Assembly (NCBI RefSeq): GCF_037975245.1
Contig: NC_092574.1
Span: 7,378,213-7,442,212, forward strand
DNA from: Apostichopus japonicus
Lineage: Eukaryota; Echinodermata; Holothuroidea; Aspidochirotida; Stichopodidae
Reading direction: 5' to 3'
DNA: 64,000 nucleotides
Position 1 is the stretch's first letter, and each line of letters starts with the position of its first letter. This document shows positions 28,310-40,922 of the stretch, one piece after another. The position numbers and the translations under genes are program-made. The notes beneath the pieces were generated by a model that was not told the DNA's origin, searched no databases, and saw only the letters and a program-made list of their open reading frames with translations.

Positions 28310-30320
28310 AAACTGAGAATACATTATTCTTTTTCCCATATTTCTTCGGGCCCTCAATATACCCCTGGCCGTATTTGTGGTCCACCCCAACCCACCCCCC
28401 CCCCCTCATAAGTCCTGGCTGCTCACAGTTCCGATTCACATAACAAAGCGTATAGAGGGTTTTAATGACAGATCTCAAGTGAGTCCGCGCTGATACTCAT
28501 AGCTAGCATAATATTTGCATGTAGCCTATACGCGTCAACTCGCTATTGTAGGTTAGTACTCGTGATTGTACTTTGACGTACTAGCCTACAACATTACGCC
28601 CCCGTGTACTCAGTTATGGACTCGTATTGTACTCATACCAAGGGGAATTCTATTTGTACTCGTATCCATGCTGTGGTACTCGGAGTACTAATTAGATCTA
28701 GGCAATACGAAAGATACTTTTTTGTTGGAAAAAAGAGGAATCTCTCCAGGTTTTAAACATGTTTATTTAGCTTTCATGTCACTAACGAATAACGTAGTCC
28801 GTACTTTTTATATATATTTTGTTTTGGCTTTTTTTGGGGAAGCGTATATTTTGATGGCAAGAAAAGCAACTCAACTGTTCTAGGAAATGTTACATCTCCC
28901 AAATGAAAGCTGCTTTTTCAATGAACCATGCATGTTCAAACGGCTTTCATTCTTACAGTTTTATCGACTAAAGGTCATTCAGTTTCACGTTTCATTAGCA
29001 ACTTAATCTTTCTGACGTATCTAAAAAAAACCCACAACACTATGGGTTAAAATTCAACCTAGTTTATACCCAATCACTGCCTACGAACAGAATTAATGAG
29101 ATACAGTTAGTATTGGCTCGATAACACATTGGAGCTATCAGCTCGTTTTGGTATGCCACTATATAGAAGAGTGGCGTATATGAAAAATATCACCCTGCAC
29201 TTCCATGCACGCAATATGCCTATATGCGCAAATAGGATAACCTTTATATATATTCACGAACAGATAATCTTATTTCTCATCTCTGATCAAACAAACACAA
29301 AACGTTCATTTTTGTTGAGGGGGGAGGGGGGATAATCTTCAAAAACTGATTTTGAATTCCATCTTATCATACAAAACACAAACAAATGAAAACGATAAAA
29401 AAAAAAGAGAAAAAACTCACAAGCGAAAATTTATAATCCAGCTATTCATAATTTTATTCTCATGCGACTGTTAAAAACAAAACTCTTTTGGTTGGTCCCT
29501 GGGTGGGGTTAGGGAGGGGAGTGAGAGTGGGTTGGGGGTTTACTTCGTTCATCTTTATAATTATTTTGGAGCATTTTGTCGTACAACTGACGGTAGTATG
29601 ATGAATACGAGAAGAAATTCGCCACACAACTGTAAGACCCTGACTCTACCCACCACCCCCTCCCCACCACCCTCACCTGAAAATGATAGAACCGATATTG
29701 TTCCATTTCAAGAATCCATTGAGCAACATTTCTTTGTCTTTTCTTCTTTGGAGGAGGGGGGTGTGGTTGGAGGTGGGGGAAACACTTTTTAGCCTGGTCG
29801 ACTTCAAATTATCGTTATACCGGCATTGCCTTTATTCCACTCATCTTCATGCGTGTACATAGCCAAAAAGTCACAACACATTTCACTCCCTTCCTTTCTC
29901 CATCCCCCACACAACCCCCACCCCCGACTCCACGCCACCGTCACCGTCCTTATATATATATGGATGCATTATCGCAGTGTAGATCACTTCTCCAGGGCGT
30001 TCTTAAGGGGATTGGATCGAAGCAGTCATTATACATGTCATCATTTCTCTACGTAAAACGGCCAAATGACTTCGGTGGGATGATGTTGGGTAATGGAGGT
30101 GATAAACGTATTGTCATGTCTATGTGGACATGCATTTGCTCGAAGGCTCGTAGCCACAGTTCGATTTTACCCCTTCCCCGTCCCCGTCCCCGTCCCCGCT
30201 CCTTCCCTGTCACCTCACCACCCCCACCCCCACCCCCCAAAAAAGCTTGACTGAATTCCTGTGAGTCGATCTTTCCTCTTACGTATGGAAGAAATTCAAA
30301 ATCGAAATAAAGATAGATAA

Positions 30321-30322
<2 letters not shown>
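28309..30322. other. Non-coding intron 1 segment
   Basis: Includes scattered GTACTCGTA-like repeats at 28550-28690, G and C runs, and a CCCCGT repeat at 30171-30198 followed by an ACCCCC tract at 30215-30238. No gene seen. Confidence 0.45.
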
Positions 30323-30382
<60 letters not shown>

Positions 30383-30470
30383 ATATATACATATATATAT
30401 AGCCTATATATATATAGGCTATATATATATATATAGGCTATATATATATATAGGCTATATATACTATCTG
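30323..30470. repeat. (TA)n with TAGGCTA units
   Basis: A TA array whose right part contains TATATAGGCTATATA units four times. The same AGGCTA/TAGCCTA interruption occurs in the arrays at 43545 and 45210. Confidence 0.93.
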
Positions 30471-33400
30471 TACTATACCGCGAATCGAGGGTTTGGTCCT
30501 GTACTTTACTGTTATGTCATCAAACATTATCCTCGTAAAGATTTCATCGATTCAAATGCATCGAGGGCACCCATTTCCTTCCCTTAATGTTTATCCAAGG
30601 GTATCCGGTTAACCGCTTTAAAAAATAAAGTCAATGGAGCAACATTTGGAAAGAAGGAAGAAAAATCGACAGATGTTGAAATAGTCAACAGAGATTTTTT
30701 TTTTTTTGGTGGGTTGTGGGGGGGGGGGCACTTTACGGTGACATTTTAATGTAATACTTCAGCTGCGACAATGCAGAAAATATAGGTCTGGATAAAAAGT
30801 TGAGATCGACGCAATTTCAACAAAACAAGTTCCTTTACTGGGATTTGCATTAAGAGATCATCCAGCCATTGAAAATACAAGGCTGCACTGGTTCATTTTT
30901 TTTTTCATGTGGAACTTGAATAACATTCTTTCAGTAAGAGTCACGTTCGCTAAAGAAGTATATGAAATCATTACTCTTTCCGCAACACATTTGAAAGTTT
31001 CTAAACATGCTATTGTGTCTTTTAATATATATCGCGCTATCGCTGTTGTACAAACCTCTCTCTTACATTATTCGAAAGAGAAAGTCTTTATTTTTTTTTA
31101 GAAATGCCGATAAAATTCTATTTTTTCTTTTATTCTTCCTTGATATTTCTTCCTGTTTGAGTCTTCCTCTTCTTCTTTGGTTACGAACATTATCCTTCAC
31201 ATTAATGATCTAATTCTTTGTTGATAGTGGTTCATTATTCATGAACACTAAATGATTATGTTGATGCAGATTAGTATAATTTCCTTGCCAAATATAGCGA
31301 AATACTGGACACTTACTGAGAGCATATATTCACTTTATTTGTATTATCAACTGAAAGGTAATGAGCAGGGAGGGTTATATTTTGTCTGGATTAGAACTAT
31401 AAGCATCGTCATTTGTTTCACCATTTTTGTACGGCTCAGACCTCTTTGGTGGGATGAAGGGGGGGGGGGTGGTGGATTGGGGAGAGGTGAATGCTCAGGA
31501 CTACGTTGACGTAATGTGTGATTAAAGTAAGGTGTACATGCCGTGTGCTTGAGGTATAAGTTTGATACATCGGTATTACAGTGTATGGTTAATACCCCGC
31601 AAGCCCCTGCCAGGAATTCGTTTTTATACTATAGTGAGGAGAGGGGGGGGGGCGAATGCTTGATGTCCGCCATGGGAGGGATCTAAGGGAACGGATGTCC
31701 CCACCCCCCTTGAAAAGTTTTGGTATGTGACAGGGGATAACATACAACTATAATTTACTTCAGTTTAACTATACATTTGTGCTGCAAAAGTTTTGAGTGG
31801 GCTACAGTCTTGATTAACTTTGGAAAACGAAATTGACCTACGATTTTTTTTGAAGGGGGTGGGGCGATTTTTTTTTGAAGGGGGTAGGGCTGGGGTGGGA
31901 GGAGGAGGCGGACGTGTCAGCGTGGCTACATCCCTGTGGATACACTGCGCATGTCCGTTAAATTAAAACGAAAATATCAGCCACTCATCCAATTGACCCA
32001 AGAACCTTTTTAGGCAGATGTATTTATAGACCTACTTTGGATACAACTTTTTGGGCGGACCAGTCTTTTCTTTTTTTTTTCTGTATCGATTTACTAGATG
32101 ACTGATGTCATGCTTTATGTGGTTCCTACAAATAAATGTAATAAATATAATAAATAAATATATAATAAGGTGAAAGACGTAGAGAAAAAGAGTGAATTCT
32201 GTGAGACTTGAATATGAACCTTTAAATAATAATTAGGATTATATCTAGGTTGGCTATTAAGATAAGTACAATCTTGATTGTTTCTATGAATTCCAATCAG
32301 TTCGTCTTTGCATTTATTTCCCATCCAACCAATTTCTCGAATCAATCCAATTTGAGGTCGCATGAGGTTTTCAATGACTCACAGTTTTCGAACTGCTAAA
32401 TCTGAAGCAAAGTACTAATATATTTCACGTTAACAAATTTCCCCATTGTTTGTTTTTTGTTTGTTTTTGTCTCCGCAATTTGAGATTTTTTCGGCAATAC
32501 TTTACTATTTATGTTTGAATTATGTTGACTAAATAAAACCTTCTGGCATGCCTAACCAGTGTCGCCTTTCAGCGTTTGATGTAAATGAAACGCACAGTTG
32601 CATGCAGCTACCATGACAACCTAGCCCCAAAACGAATACATTCATTAGTACTTTTCGTTAAACTATATATTTGTTTGGTTATTTATTGATTCCATGTAAA
32701 TTGCAAATGTTCTATTTGGTTTGATATTGCCTGTACTATTATTGATTGAACAATATGGTAAGCAGAAACCGGGCTAAAGGGGTCTCCTCATCCGATCGGT
32801 ATGTTTTCGCCCCGAGCCTGCTCCAGTATTGACTCAGACAGAACACAGACACACACACACACACACGCACACATTTACATGTCTACATATGTGCTATAAT
32901 AACTAATGCTTGGTTACATTAAGATATTCCTGAACATTAGACTACAATGTTATTAATTTATGTAGCAATCTCATGCTGTACGGAAATCACTTTTATGTCA
33001 CTGATATTGAGCCACAGTTTATTGCTGAGGTGGCTTTGGATGTAGACTTTAATCCCCCACCCCCCACCCCACCACCCACCCCACCACCCACCCCTCCGCT
33101 ATATGGTAGCAAGAGATTACAAGAGTGGATATGAGGGTGAGCTAGACAAAGCAATTGTGTTCTGCTTTTGGTTGCCGTCCTCTCTCAGTCCCATCTCACT
33201 GTCGTGGAAATGTTAGACTGCATTATAGACGATGTCGTATGTTGCAACAGTGTATGAGATCATACCACCCACTCGCTCCCCGTCTCTCTTGCACCTTCAC
33301 GTATCTTTGAATATACTTCACTGCCGCTTGTTGACATGCAAATGACCAAGTAAGAAAGTATTCCCTTAACCAAATACCTCAAACCGACCCCCCCCCCACA

Positions 33401-33777
33401 AAAAAAAAATAATAATAAATAAATAATAATAATAATATTTAAAAAAAATAAAGAAAAATAATCATAATAACAATAACTTCTTGGCAAATACAAATCAAGC
33501 ACACTAACATTACATTTATCACTCATGATTCCCAGGATTAGCCTTTTATTTTGGGCTGCAAACCTTGAACTACAGGTTTTCCAAAACATAATTCGAATAT
33601 AAGTGACCCCGTCAATACGTTTTATAACTTCTGCCTATATTACTATGCCTATCTATCTATCTATCTATTTATATATTTTGTTTTTTGCCACCCGGTACTA
33701 AGGATGCGAACCTTATTTCACCCTGTAGTACCAACCAACCATTGAACTCCCACCCCAATAATGCCAATCGTATATAC
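30471..33777. other. Non-coding intron 1 segment
   Basis: Contains many homopolymer G, C and T runs, a CA repeat at 32851-32876 and CCACC tracts at 33056-33092. No gene recognised. Confidence 0.45.
31625..31941. mobile_element. Possible hAT-type relics, G-rich
   Basis: The string GGGATCTAAGGGAACGGATGTCCCC resembles the GGGGTCTAAGGGG-GTGTCCC part of the MITE at 33778. The right side ends CGTGGCTACATCCCTG, which read backwards is a CAGGGATGTAGCCACG hAT-like end. No matching left end or duplication was found. Confidence 0.28.
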
Positions 33778-34154
33778 CAGTGGCGTATAGGAAGGTTGAT
33801 TTGAGTGGGGGGGGGGGGACTGAAGACTGAAGACTGATGGCCGGCCTAGGGGAGGGGTCTAAGGGGAGGGGGTGTCCCTTTGGATTTTTTTGCATATCCA
33901 GGTGGCCTCAGATGCAATTTGGTGCAATATAGCACACTTCAACACCCACTCCATTTTGTAAATAATTTTGCATTTTCGCCTGGCCTTAGATGCAATTTGG
34001 TGCTCCAAATGAGATGTTTTTCTCATTTGGAAATGAAAAAGGGGTTTTCTGACTTGCGAAGCGGGGGGGGGGGGGCGGAATGATACTCCCGCCCCCATAT
34101 TTTTCACGGGGGGGGGGGGCTGGCGCCCCCAGTCCCCCGGTTCCTACGCCCTTG
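33778..34154 (-). mobile_element. hAT-type MITE, copy 2
   Basis: A 377-bp element with ends CAGTGGCGTATAGGAAGG and GGTTCCTACGCCCTTG and a perfect 8-bp target duplication, GTATATAC (33770-33777 and 34155-34162). Interior landmarks (CAAATTGCATCTGAGGCCA in reverse, CTCATTTGGAAATGAAAAAG) match the element at 59277 in the opposite orientation. There is no transposase frame, so it must have been moved in trans. Confidence 0.9.
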
Positions 34155-34162
34155 GTATATAC

Positions 34163-36251
34163 AAAATGTTGTGTTTACCATATTTGTTTTCTTTTTTGTT
34201 TTCGTGTTCGACCTCTTTGTTCTACCAGCGTACGTAGTTTATGCCGCGGTCAAGTCAATCTCTCACATGTGGGTGTATCGTATAAGCTGTTTAGACTCTC
34301 GAAAACCTCGTCTCTGATTTGATAAAGCAGCAGCGAATCTAGGTCAATTAAATAGGACACAGGAATTTGGAACCTAACCCCCGCTAGCCACAGGCTCATG
34401 AGCGCTGTCGGCTTCTGTTGTCAATACTCCCAGCCTGCATGGGATAAACATTTAGGATTTTGTTTAACTGTAGAATCAGTGACCAGTTTAGCCTATTACT
34501 AGATATCAACATGTTCTTGGTTTTGTGTCATCAGCTAAAACAATAGAAGTTCTCTTAACTTGTTAATTTTACAAAGAAACATGAAACGGCGATGAAGTGA
34601 CGCACTGACATCACTCATTGACAAAATGGCATACATAAACCCCCCTCCCCCAGACCTCCTGCCCCCATCCCAAATCCCTTCACTTCTAGGCTAAAACAAT
34701 TGGCTTCTCATTTAACAAAGGTTTTGAGAATGCTTAGCTGAGCTTTCACATTAGCATTACCCCATGTGGTTGCGGAACTGCTACGGATGCATGCACCCTA
34801 TTGTACTGACTTCCATTATTCAACTAATTACGTTCTCACTTAGTTATGTAATACAAGAAAGAAACAGAATCGTTTAAAAAAAATGCATTTAGGTGTAATT
34901 TATATCTCAGAGAGCTGAATTTTAATATTTTTTTATTTTAATGAACTTATTTAAATAAGTTGATAAATCACCTCTTTTGTATTTTACAAATTCTTAGATC
35001 ATTAACTCTAAGTGTATTAATCACTCCTCGATTAATTTTCTATGACGACGAAAATAATCAAAATGTTCAGACAAAACAACTAGCCGTAATTTTGCGCACG
35101 CGTACAATGACCTATAGAATGAAAGTATGCCTTGGCCTGTAAACCGATATACGGAAAGTCTACATACTATTTGAATAACTTACCTCATTATAAAGTAGTA
35201 TTGGTCTCCCCCTACGGGAAGATGTTACATTTATAAGTAACAATAATAAAGTGATCGTAAAATATATGTGCCAATGAGCATCTAAAATGGATCACGCATA
35301 ATTAATATTGGCATATCACCGTTGGAACGAACGATAGTTTACATTCCCCCCCGGAAGAAAGAATTCAACTTGTCTGTGTACGATTGTCATCATGTGTGGC
35401 TTGCGTACAGGAAGGAAACCTTAATGGCGGTTGATCGACTGAGGGAGGGAGGGAGGGGGGGGGGGTAATTTGCGACCTTCTCAGCTGCGGGACAAGTCGT
35501 AGGGGGTGTAACGAGTTTAGGGAGTTTATGTAGCAGATAATGAATGACACTTCTCAAAAATATATATTTAAAATAATTGTAACTTTCTAGACAAAAATGC
35601 TAAATGTTCCGAAAATGAAACTATCAGATTTCTATCAGAAATATGTAAATTATCAATCCAATATATCTTTTTACTTTGGGAGAATAATATAATTTGTTAT
35701 AACATCTGCGAACTTAATCGAACAAAGTGACTGGATAACCTTGTTTCGCACGCTTGTCGGTTAAGGCAGCTACACACCTGCAGGGCAAACACAATGCTTA
35801 ACATAATCGAAGATTTATGTGATGTGTCAAACATTACGTTAACAATGTATCATAATTTTCGATGTTATATGTTTTATTGCCATCATTCTTTCTATGTATA
35901 GTGTTTTGTAATCTTTCGATATAATTTAAACAAATTGCACAAGTTTATTTTATTATTTTTTTGTTATAGCAGTCGAGAGCTTATCATTAACAATAGTGGA
36001 CATACTCATGTAAATATAAGCCAGTGGTTAACCAAATTTACTCGCTTATATTACTAAGGGAAAGTTTCTGTATATATCTCAGTCCCCAGAAAAGTTGCAT
36101 CTGAGTAGCATGTATACCATATCGGTGTCAACATCTATATATCCGCCCGATTCGTATATGTGAACAAAGTTCATGGGCCTAGATATAAATATTTATACAT
36201 GAAATTAGACCTCTGCGTAAAGTGATCCTATTGGTTCCTAATATTATAAAT
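34163..36251. other. Non-coding intron 1 segment
   Basis: AT-rich DNA with a GGGA/G-run patch at 35440-35466. No gene or element recognised. Confidence 0.5.
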
Positions 36252-36255
36252 AATA

Positions 36256-36330
<75 letters not shown>

Positions 36331-36440
36331 TATATAAATATATATATATATATATATTATATATATTTATATATGTATATATATATATATATATATAAAT
36401 ATACATATATATATATATATATAAATATAGATATACATAC
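36252..36440. repeat. (TA)n/TATAAATA array
   Basis: About 190 bp of TA with ATAAATA and ATTATATA interruptions. Confidence 0.95.
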
Positions 36441-37009
36441 ATATATGTGTACAGTAAAGCCTATAATGCCAGAAATCGTTAATAGGAATAACTAGCAAAG
36501 ATCTCTATTTGCGATGGGTTTTTTTTTTTCTTCTTCAACTTGAACATAATAAATTACAACCCAAATCCTCTCGTGCTGGGAAACCACTCTATGTAAATAA
36601 CAACCGTTTCGAATTGAACATGGCCTCCGTAATCCCTAGCAAAAGAGTAAACACAATCATTCGCTGTCATTCGACTTTGCCCCCTCTTCACTTGGTTTTT
36701 TACAGCTTTTTAATCATTTCCAATTTTCTGCAGCTTTGATATCCTATTTTTTTCCTTTTTTTTTTTTACTCTTCTCTTTTTGTCCCCCCTAATGGAAACA
36801 GTTTGCCGTTTCTTTGCCGTTGATTTGTCTCGAGTTCTGGTACTCGAGTTAACTGTTCGACGGTTTGTCATTTGGTATCATTTTTTTTTTTTTTTTTTTT
36901 TTAAGAGATGGCGACAGGAATACTGTGATTTTGTGTTCAACGTTCATCCACATCGGTCCGGAACTTCACAGAATGGTGTCCATGCATGTCTGTTTCGCTT
37001 TATCAAACA

Positions 37010-37530
37010 CCATTACATTGTGATCAGGCTTCGTACCATGCACAGGGTTCATATAGATTTACAGGATCAGGATACAACTATGTGCAGTGCTATCCCTTCT
37101 ATTTTTGCGTTTTTTTTTATGTAGTGTATTTAAAGGTATCCCTGACCAGGTCCCAAACCATGCACAGATGCACATGCAGTTACACAGTGTCCACATGCAG
37201 TCCTAAAATATCTATTATATGTGCCCAACTGTGGTACGATCGCTTTATACTCAGGACAAGTGTGAATTGAACATATTCCTGACAATATCACATACAATGC
37301 ACAGGTGTAACTGCAGTTATACAGTGTCCACATACTACGTTGAACTCTTAATCCATCCGTGGCATGAATTTATTTTACCCAGCAGGCTTGTATATTAAGC
37401 ATATCCCTGACTAATCCTATACCATGCACATGTGTACATGCAGCTACACAGGGTCGGCATACAGCCGCATACTGCATTGAGCTTTCTTGTATATCTGTGG
37501 CACAATCTCTTTTAGGAAACCTATATTGTG
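37010..37530. repeat. Degenerate tandem repeat, unit about 130-138 bp
   Basis: The block ATNCCTGAC...ACCATGCACA..TG..CATGCAG.TACACAG.GTC recurs starting near 37134, 37270 and 37400, and more weakly near 37020. Units are diverged, each retaining CATGCACA and TACACAGTGTCCACAT-like strings. No coding frame spans the units. Confidence 0.72.
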
Positions 37531-38989
37531 TTTTATTGAACGTACAGCGCTATGCAGATTACAAACAGGTTTGCAGGAACTCACGTCTATACGAATATAT
37601 TGAAGGCGTACTCTTAACATGCTCCGTATATCATGCATAACTTTCAGCATATAAAGATCCATATCAATGTATGGAACTTCCATATATTTTTGTGTGTTTG
37701 TGCTGATATTGTGAATATTGTCCGTATAGAGTGACGTCGAACATTCTAATTAGTCTCCACAATCAATCAACTGTATATGTTCTACTCTTTAGTGATTTAT
37801 TAACTAATATTCCATGTTCTTTTCTTCTGTCAAAATTGATGTTTTAATCCTATCTCTAATCCTATATCTGTGTATTGTTCGATTGATATGATTGGTTTAT
37901 TCAAAATGAGGGTGGGGGGGGGGTGAAAATGAAAGATATGGCGTTGTTCTTTCAATAAATTAAAAATGTCCTGTGATACTGGGTTTTTTTTAATTTTTTT
38001 TTTAAGAGATGACTATGATGATTTTGTCCAAGGTACCGACATGTTCTAAAGTTCGCCATAAACGTTTTTTACCATTACATTCAATCAAAGTAAACTAATG
38101 ATCTGGTATAATTAATCCCTGGTTACGGGCATGATATTTTGTGACATCTTCTAATCTATCAAACTTGCCGAACTTATGCTTCTTATTTTAAGAACAATGC
38201 ACAATTTCCTCTTTATCTCATAAAGTAGCCGCACTTTTTTTTCTTATGCTATAATGGCGTAACTTACAATCTTTACAAATCGAACTCTGGTTTTGTCAGA
38301 GCCATAATTAATGTATGACACGGAGATGAACATGTAGTACACATTTTTTTACATCTGTTCACGTTATTAGCTTGAAAAGTGCATTCATCCGTGCTTTTGG
38401 AGGTTGCAAATTATATCTCACATGTTTCTTTTTCAACAATTTTTATTCATTTCAAAAATATTTTTTGACTTAAACCCAAAATATTATGAAAACTCAACGA
38501 AAACACATAAAAAGTTTCTACCATGCAAGGAAGAAATATATTGAAAGACTATAGCCTATGTGTATTTTGTTAGTCTAATTCAGTTAAGTGTGGTTAATTA
38601 CACATGCAGAGTAACGAATTATACATATGGTACATCAGAGAGCAACAGAGGCAATGCAATGTGCAAGTTTACAGCTGGGTAAAGTTTGAAGGGTTCACAA
38701 GGTGCAATCAAAGTTGAATTTCTTTTGAACTATTTGTCACAAATTCCTCTTCTTCTCTCTTCTTTCGTGACATTTATGTTGCTGTAATTATTGACTCTAT
38801 ACTATCGTTCCTCGTGTCACCTGGGGGTGGGGGAGGGGGGAGGGGGGGTGGCTAAATAGAAGTAATGTATGCTAATCAGTCACAGAGAAACAGTTGTCAA
38901 GACGGGAAAAACTAGTACCAAATGTAGGCTACTGTTGTGAATTTTATTTGTCGAAGAAACAGTTGAGTCTTCTGGCAGAGTTATGCAGT
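37531..38989. other. Non-coding intron 1 segment
   Basis: The piece TTTTTTAAGAGATG...GTGATTTTGT at 36893-36930 and a similar piece at 37985-38025 may be an old repeat. A G-rich patch lies at 38823-38848. No gene seen. Confidence 0.4.
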
Positions 38990-40395
38990 GTAACGTATAG
39001 TCTTCCGCAGTGTATCAGTAGAGTCTTCTGCAGTGTAACGTGTATAAGGTCATTGTAGCAAGCCACACCTTCCAATACGCATATAATATGTCAACAGTCT
39101 TGTTGACAAGAGTCATGTTGACAGCGGTCATGTTGACAGTTTTGTTGACAAGAGCCATGTTGACAACAGTCATATTGACAACAATCATGTCAACAGTCTC
39201 AAATACGCATATAATATGTCAACAGTCTTCTGCAGTGCAACAGTAGTCTTCTGCAGTGTAACGTGTATAAGGTCATTGTAGCATGACCTTATACACGCTT
39301 CACTTCAAGCCACAATTCTCAAATACGCATATAATATGTCAACAGTCTTGTTGACATCAGTCATGTTGACAACAGAATCATGTTGAAAACAGTCATGTTG
39401 ACAGCAGGCATGTTGACAACAGTCATGTTGACAGCAGGCATGTTGACAACAGTCATGTTGAAAACAGTCATGTTGACAAGAGTCGTGTTGACAAGAGTCG
39501 TGTTGACAAGAGTCGTGTTGACAAGAGTCGTGTTGACAACAGTCATGTTGACAACAGTCATGTTGACAGTTTTGCTGACAACAGTCATATTGACAACAGT
39601 CATGTTGATAACACTCATGTTGACAACACTCATGTTGACAGTCTGAAATACGCATATAGTATGTCAACAGTCTTGTTGACAACAGAATCATGTTGACAAC
39701 AGAATCATGTTGAAAACAGTCATGTTGACAGCAGGCATGTTGACAACAGTCATGTTGACAACAGTCGTGTTGAAAACAGTCATGTTGACAAGAGTCGTGT
39801 TGACAAGAGTCGTGTTGACAAGAGTCGTGTTGACAAGAGTCGTGTTGACAACAGTCATGTTGACAACAGTCATGTTGACAGTTTTGCTGACAACAGTCAT
39901 ATTGACAACAGTCATGTTGATAACACTCATGTTGACAACACTCATGTTGACAGTCTTAAATACGCATATAGTATGTCAACAGTCTTGTTGACAACAGTCA
40001 TGTTGGCAACAGTCATGTCAACAGTCTCAAATACCCATATAATATGTCAACAGTCTTCTGCAGTGCAACAGTACAGTCTTCTGCAGTGTAACGTGAATAA
40101 GGTCATTGTAGCAAGCCACAATTCTCAAATACGCATATAATATGTCAACAGTCTTGTTGACAACAGTCATGTTGACAACAGTCATGTTGACAACAGTCAT
40201 GTTGACAGCAGTCATGTTGACAGCAGTCATGTTGACAGCAGTCATGTTGACAACAGTCATATCAACAGTTCCAAATACGTATATAATATGTCAAAAGTCT
40301 TCTGCAGTGTAACAATAGAGTCTTCTGCAGTGTTACGTGCATCAGGTCATTGTAGCAAGCCACAATTCTCAAATACACATATAATATGTCAAATC
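38990..40395. repeat. TTGACA-rich minisatellite with higher-order structure
   Basis: The basic unit is about 15 bp (TGTTGACAACAGTCA, with variants ACAAGAGTCG and ACAGCAGGCA). Units are grouped into blocks of about 330 bp: 39340-39650 and 39665-39955 carry the same order of variants. The blocks are separated by a spacer with CTTCTGCAGTGTAACGTG, AAGGTCATTGTAGCAAGCCA and ATACGCATATAATATGTC, which recurs near 39010, 39240, 40070 and 40310. Alternating VVNMT and CCQHD frames come from the repeat and are not genes. Confidence 0.93.
39262..39297. repeat. Perfect 14-bp inverted repeat in the minisatellite spacer
   Basis: CGTGTATAAGGTCA and TGACCTTATACACG are separated by eight bases. Other copies of the spacer lack the second arm, so the hairpin was formed by a local inverted duplication in this copy only. 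Confidence 0.88.
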
Positions 40396-40466
40396 ACATG
40401 ATGCTTTCAAGCACCATCTTGTGTTTGGCTAACAATTTTGGACAATTTTTAACCCGACCTATATAC

Positions 40467-40914
40467 TAAGGTGACCAGACATCCCCGATTTTCGGGGACA
40501 GTCCCCGATTACAGTGTGCTGTCCCCGATGAACAAGTGTCCCCGAAAATGTCCCCGATTCGTCAAAATGTTCAGGAATTTCGAAAATATCCCACATTATT
40601 AGTAAGATAATTGTAAAAAACCAATTTATTCAAGTGTGCAGTCGCAGAACGGAACTAAACAGTATTTCAGGTGGGCCATTGTAAAGTAAAATATGCTAGA
40701 TCGATCTAGCCTAGCACTCTTTCGTAAAGTAAAAAAATTTCATCTAAGAAAAAGCTACATTTTTGAAATAAAATTGATTTAAAAAGTGCTTCTAAGTATC
40801 ACCATTTTACATCTAAGCACCTTAGGCACTAGAAAATTTTCCCTTAGACCCCTCCCCCATATCAGTTACGCAATAAATGTCCCTGATTCCAGTCAGGCAA
40901 ATATGGTCACCTTA
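40467..40914. mobile_element. hAT-type non-autonomous element (GGTGACCAGAC type)
   Basis: The ends are TAAGGTGACCA and TGGTCACCTTA, an exact 11-bp inverted repeat. A perfect 8-bp target duplication CTATATAC lies at 40459-40466 and 40915-40922. The start GGTGACCAGACATCCCCGA followed by repeated GTCCCCGA strings resembles widespread animal hAT elements. No transposase frame is visible in the 448 bp. Confidence 0.9.
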
Positions 40915-40922
40915 CTATATAC

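Noticed and set aside
39305-40260. Frames rich in VVNMT, CCQHD and MLTTV repeats
   Set aside because: They follow the 15-bp minisatellite unit in three frames on both strands and stop where the array stops.
39080-40270. TTGACA strings as bacterial -35 boxes
   Set aside because: The sequence is eukaryotic and the strings are part of a minisatellite unit.
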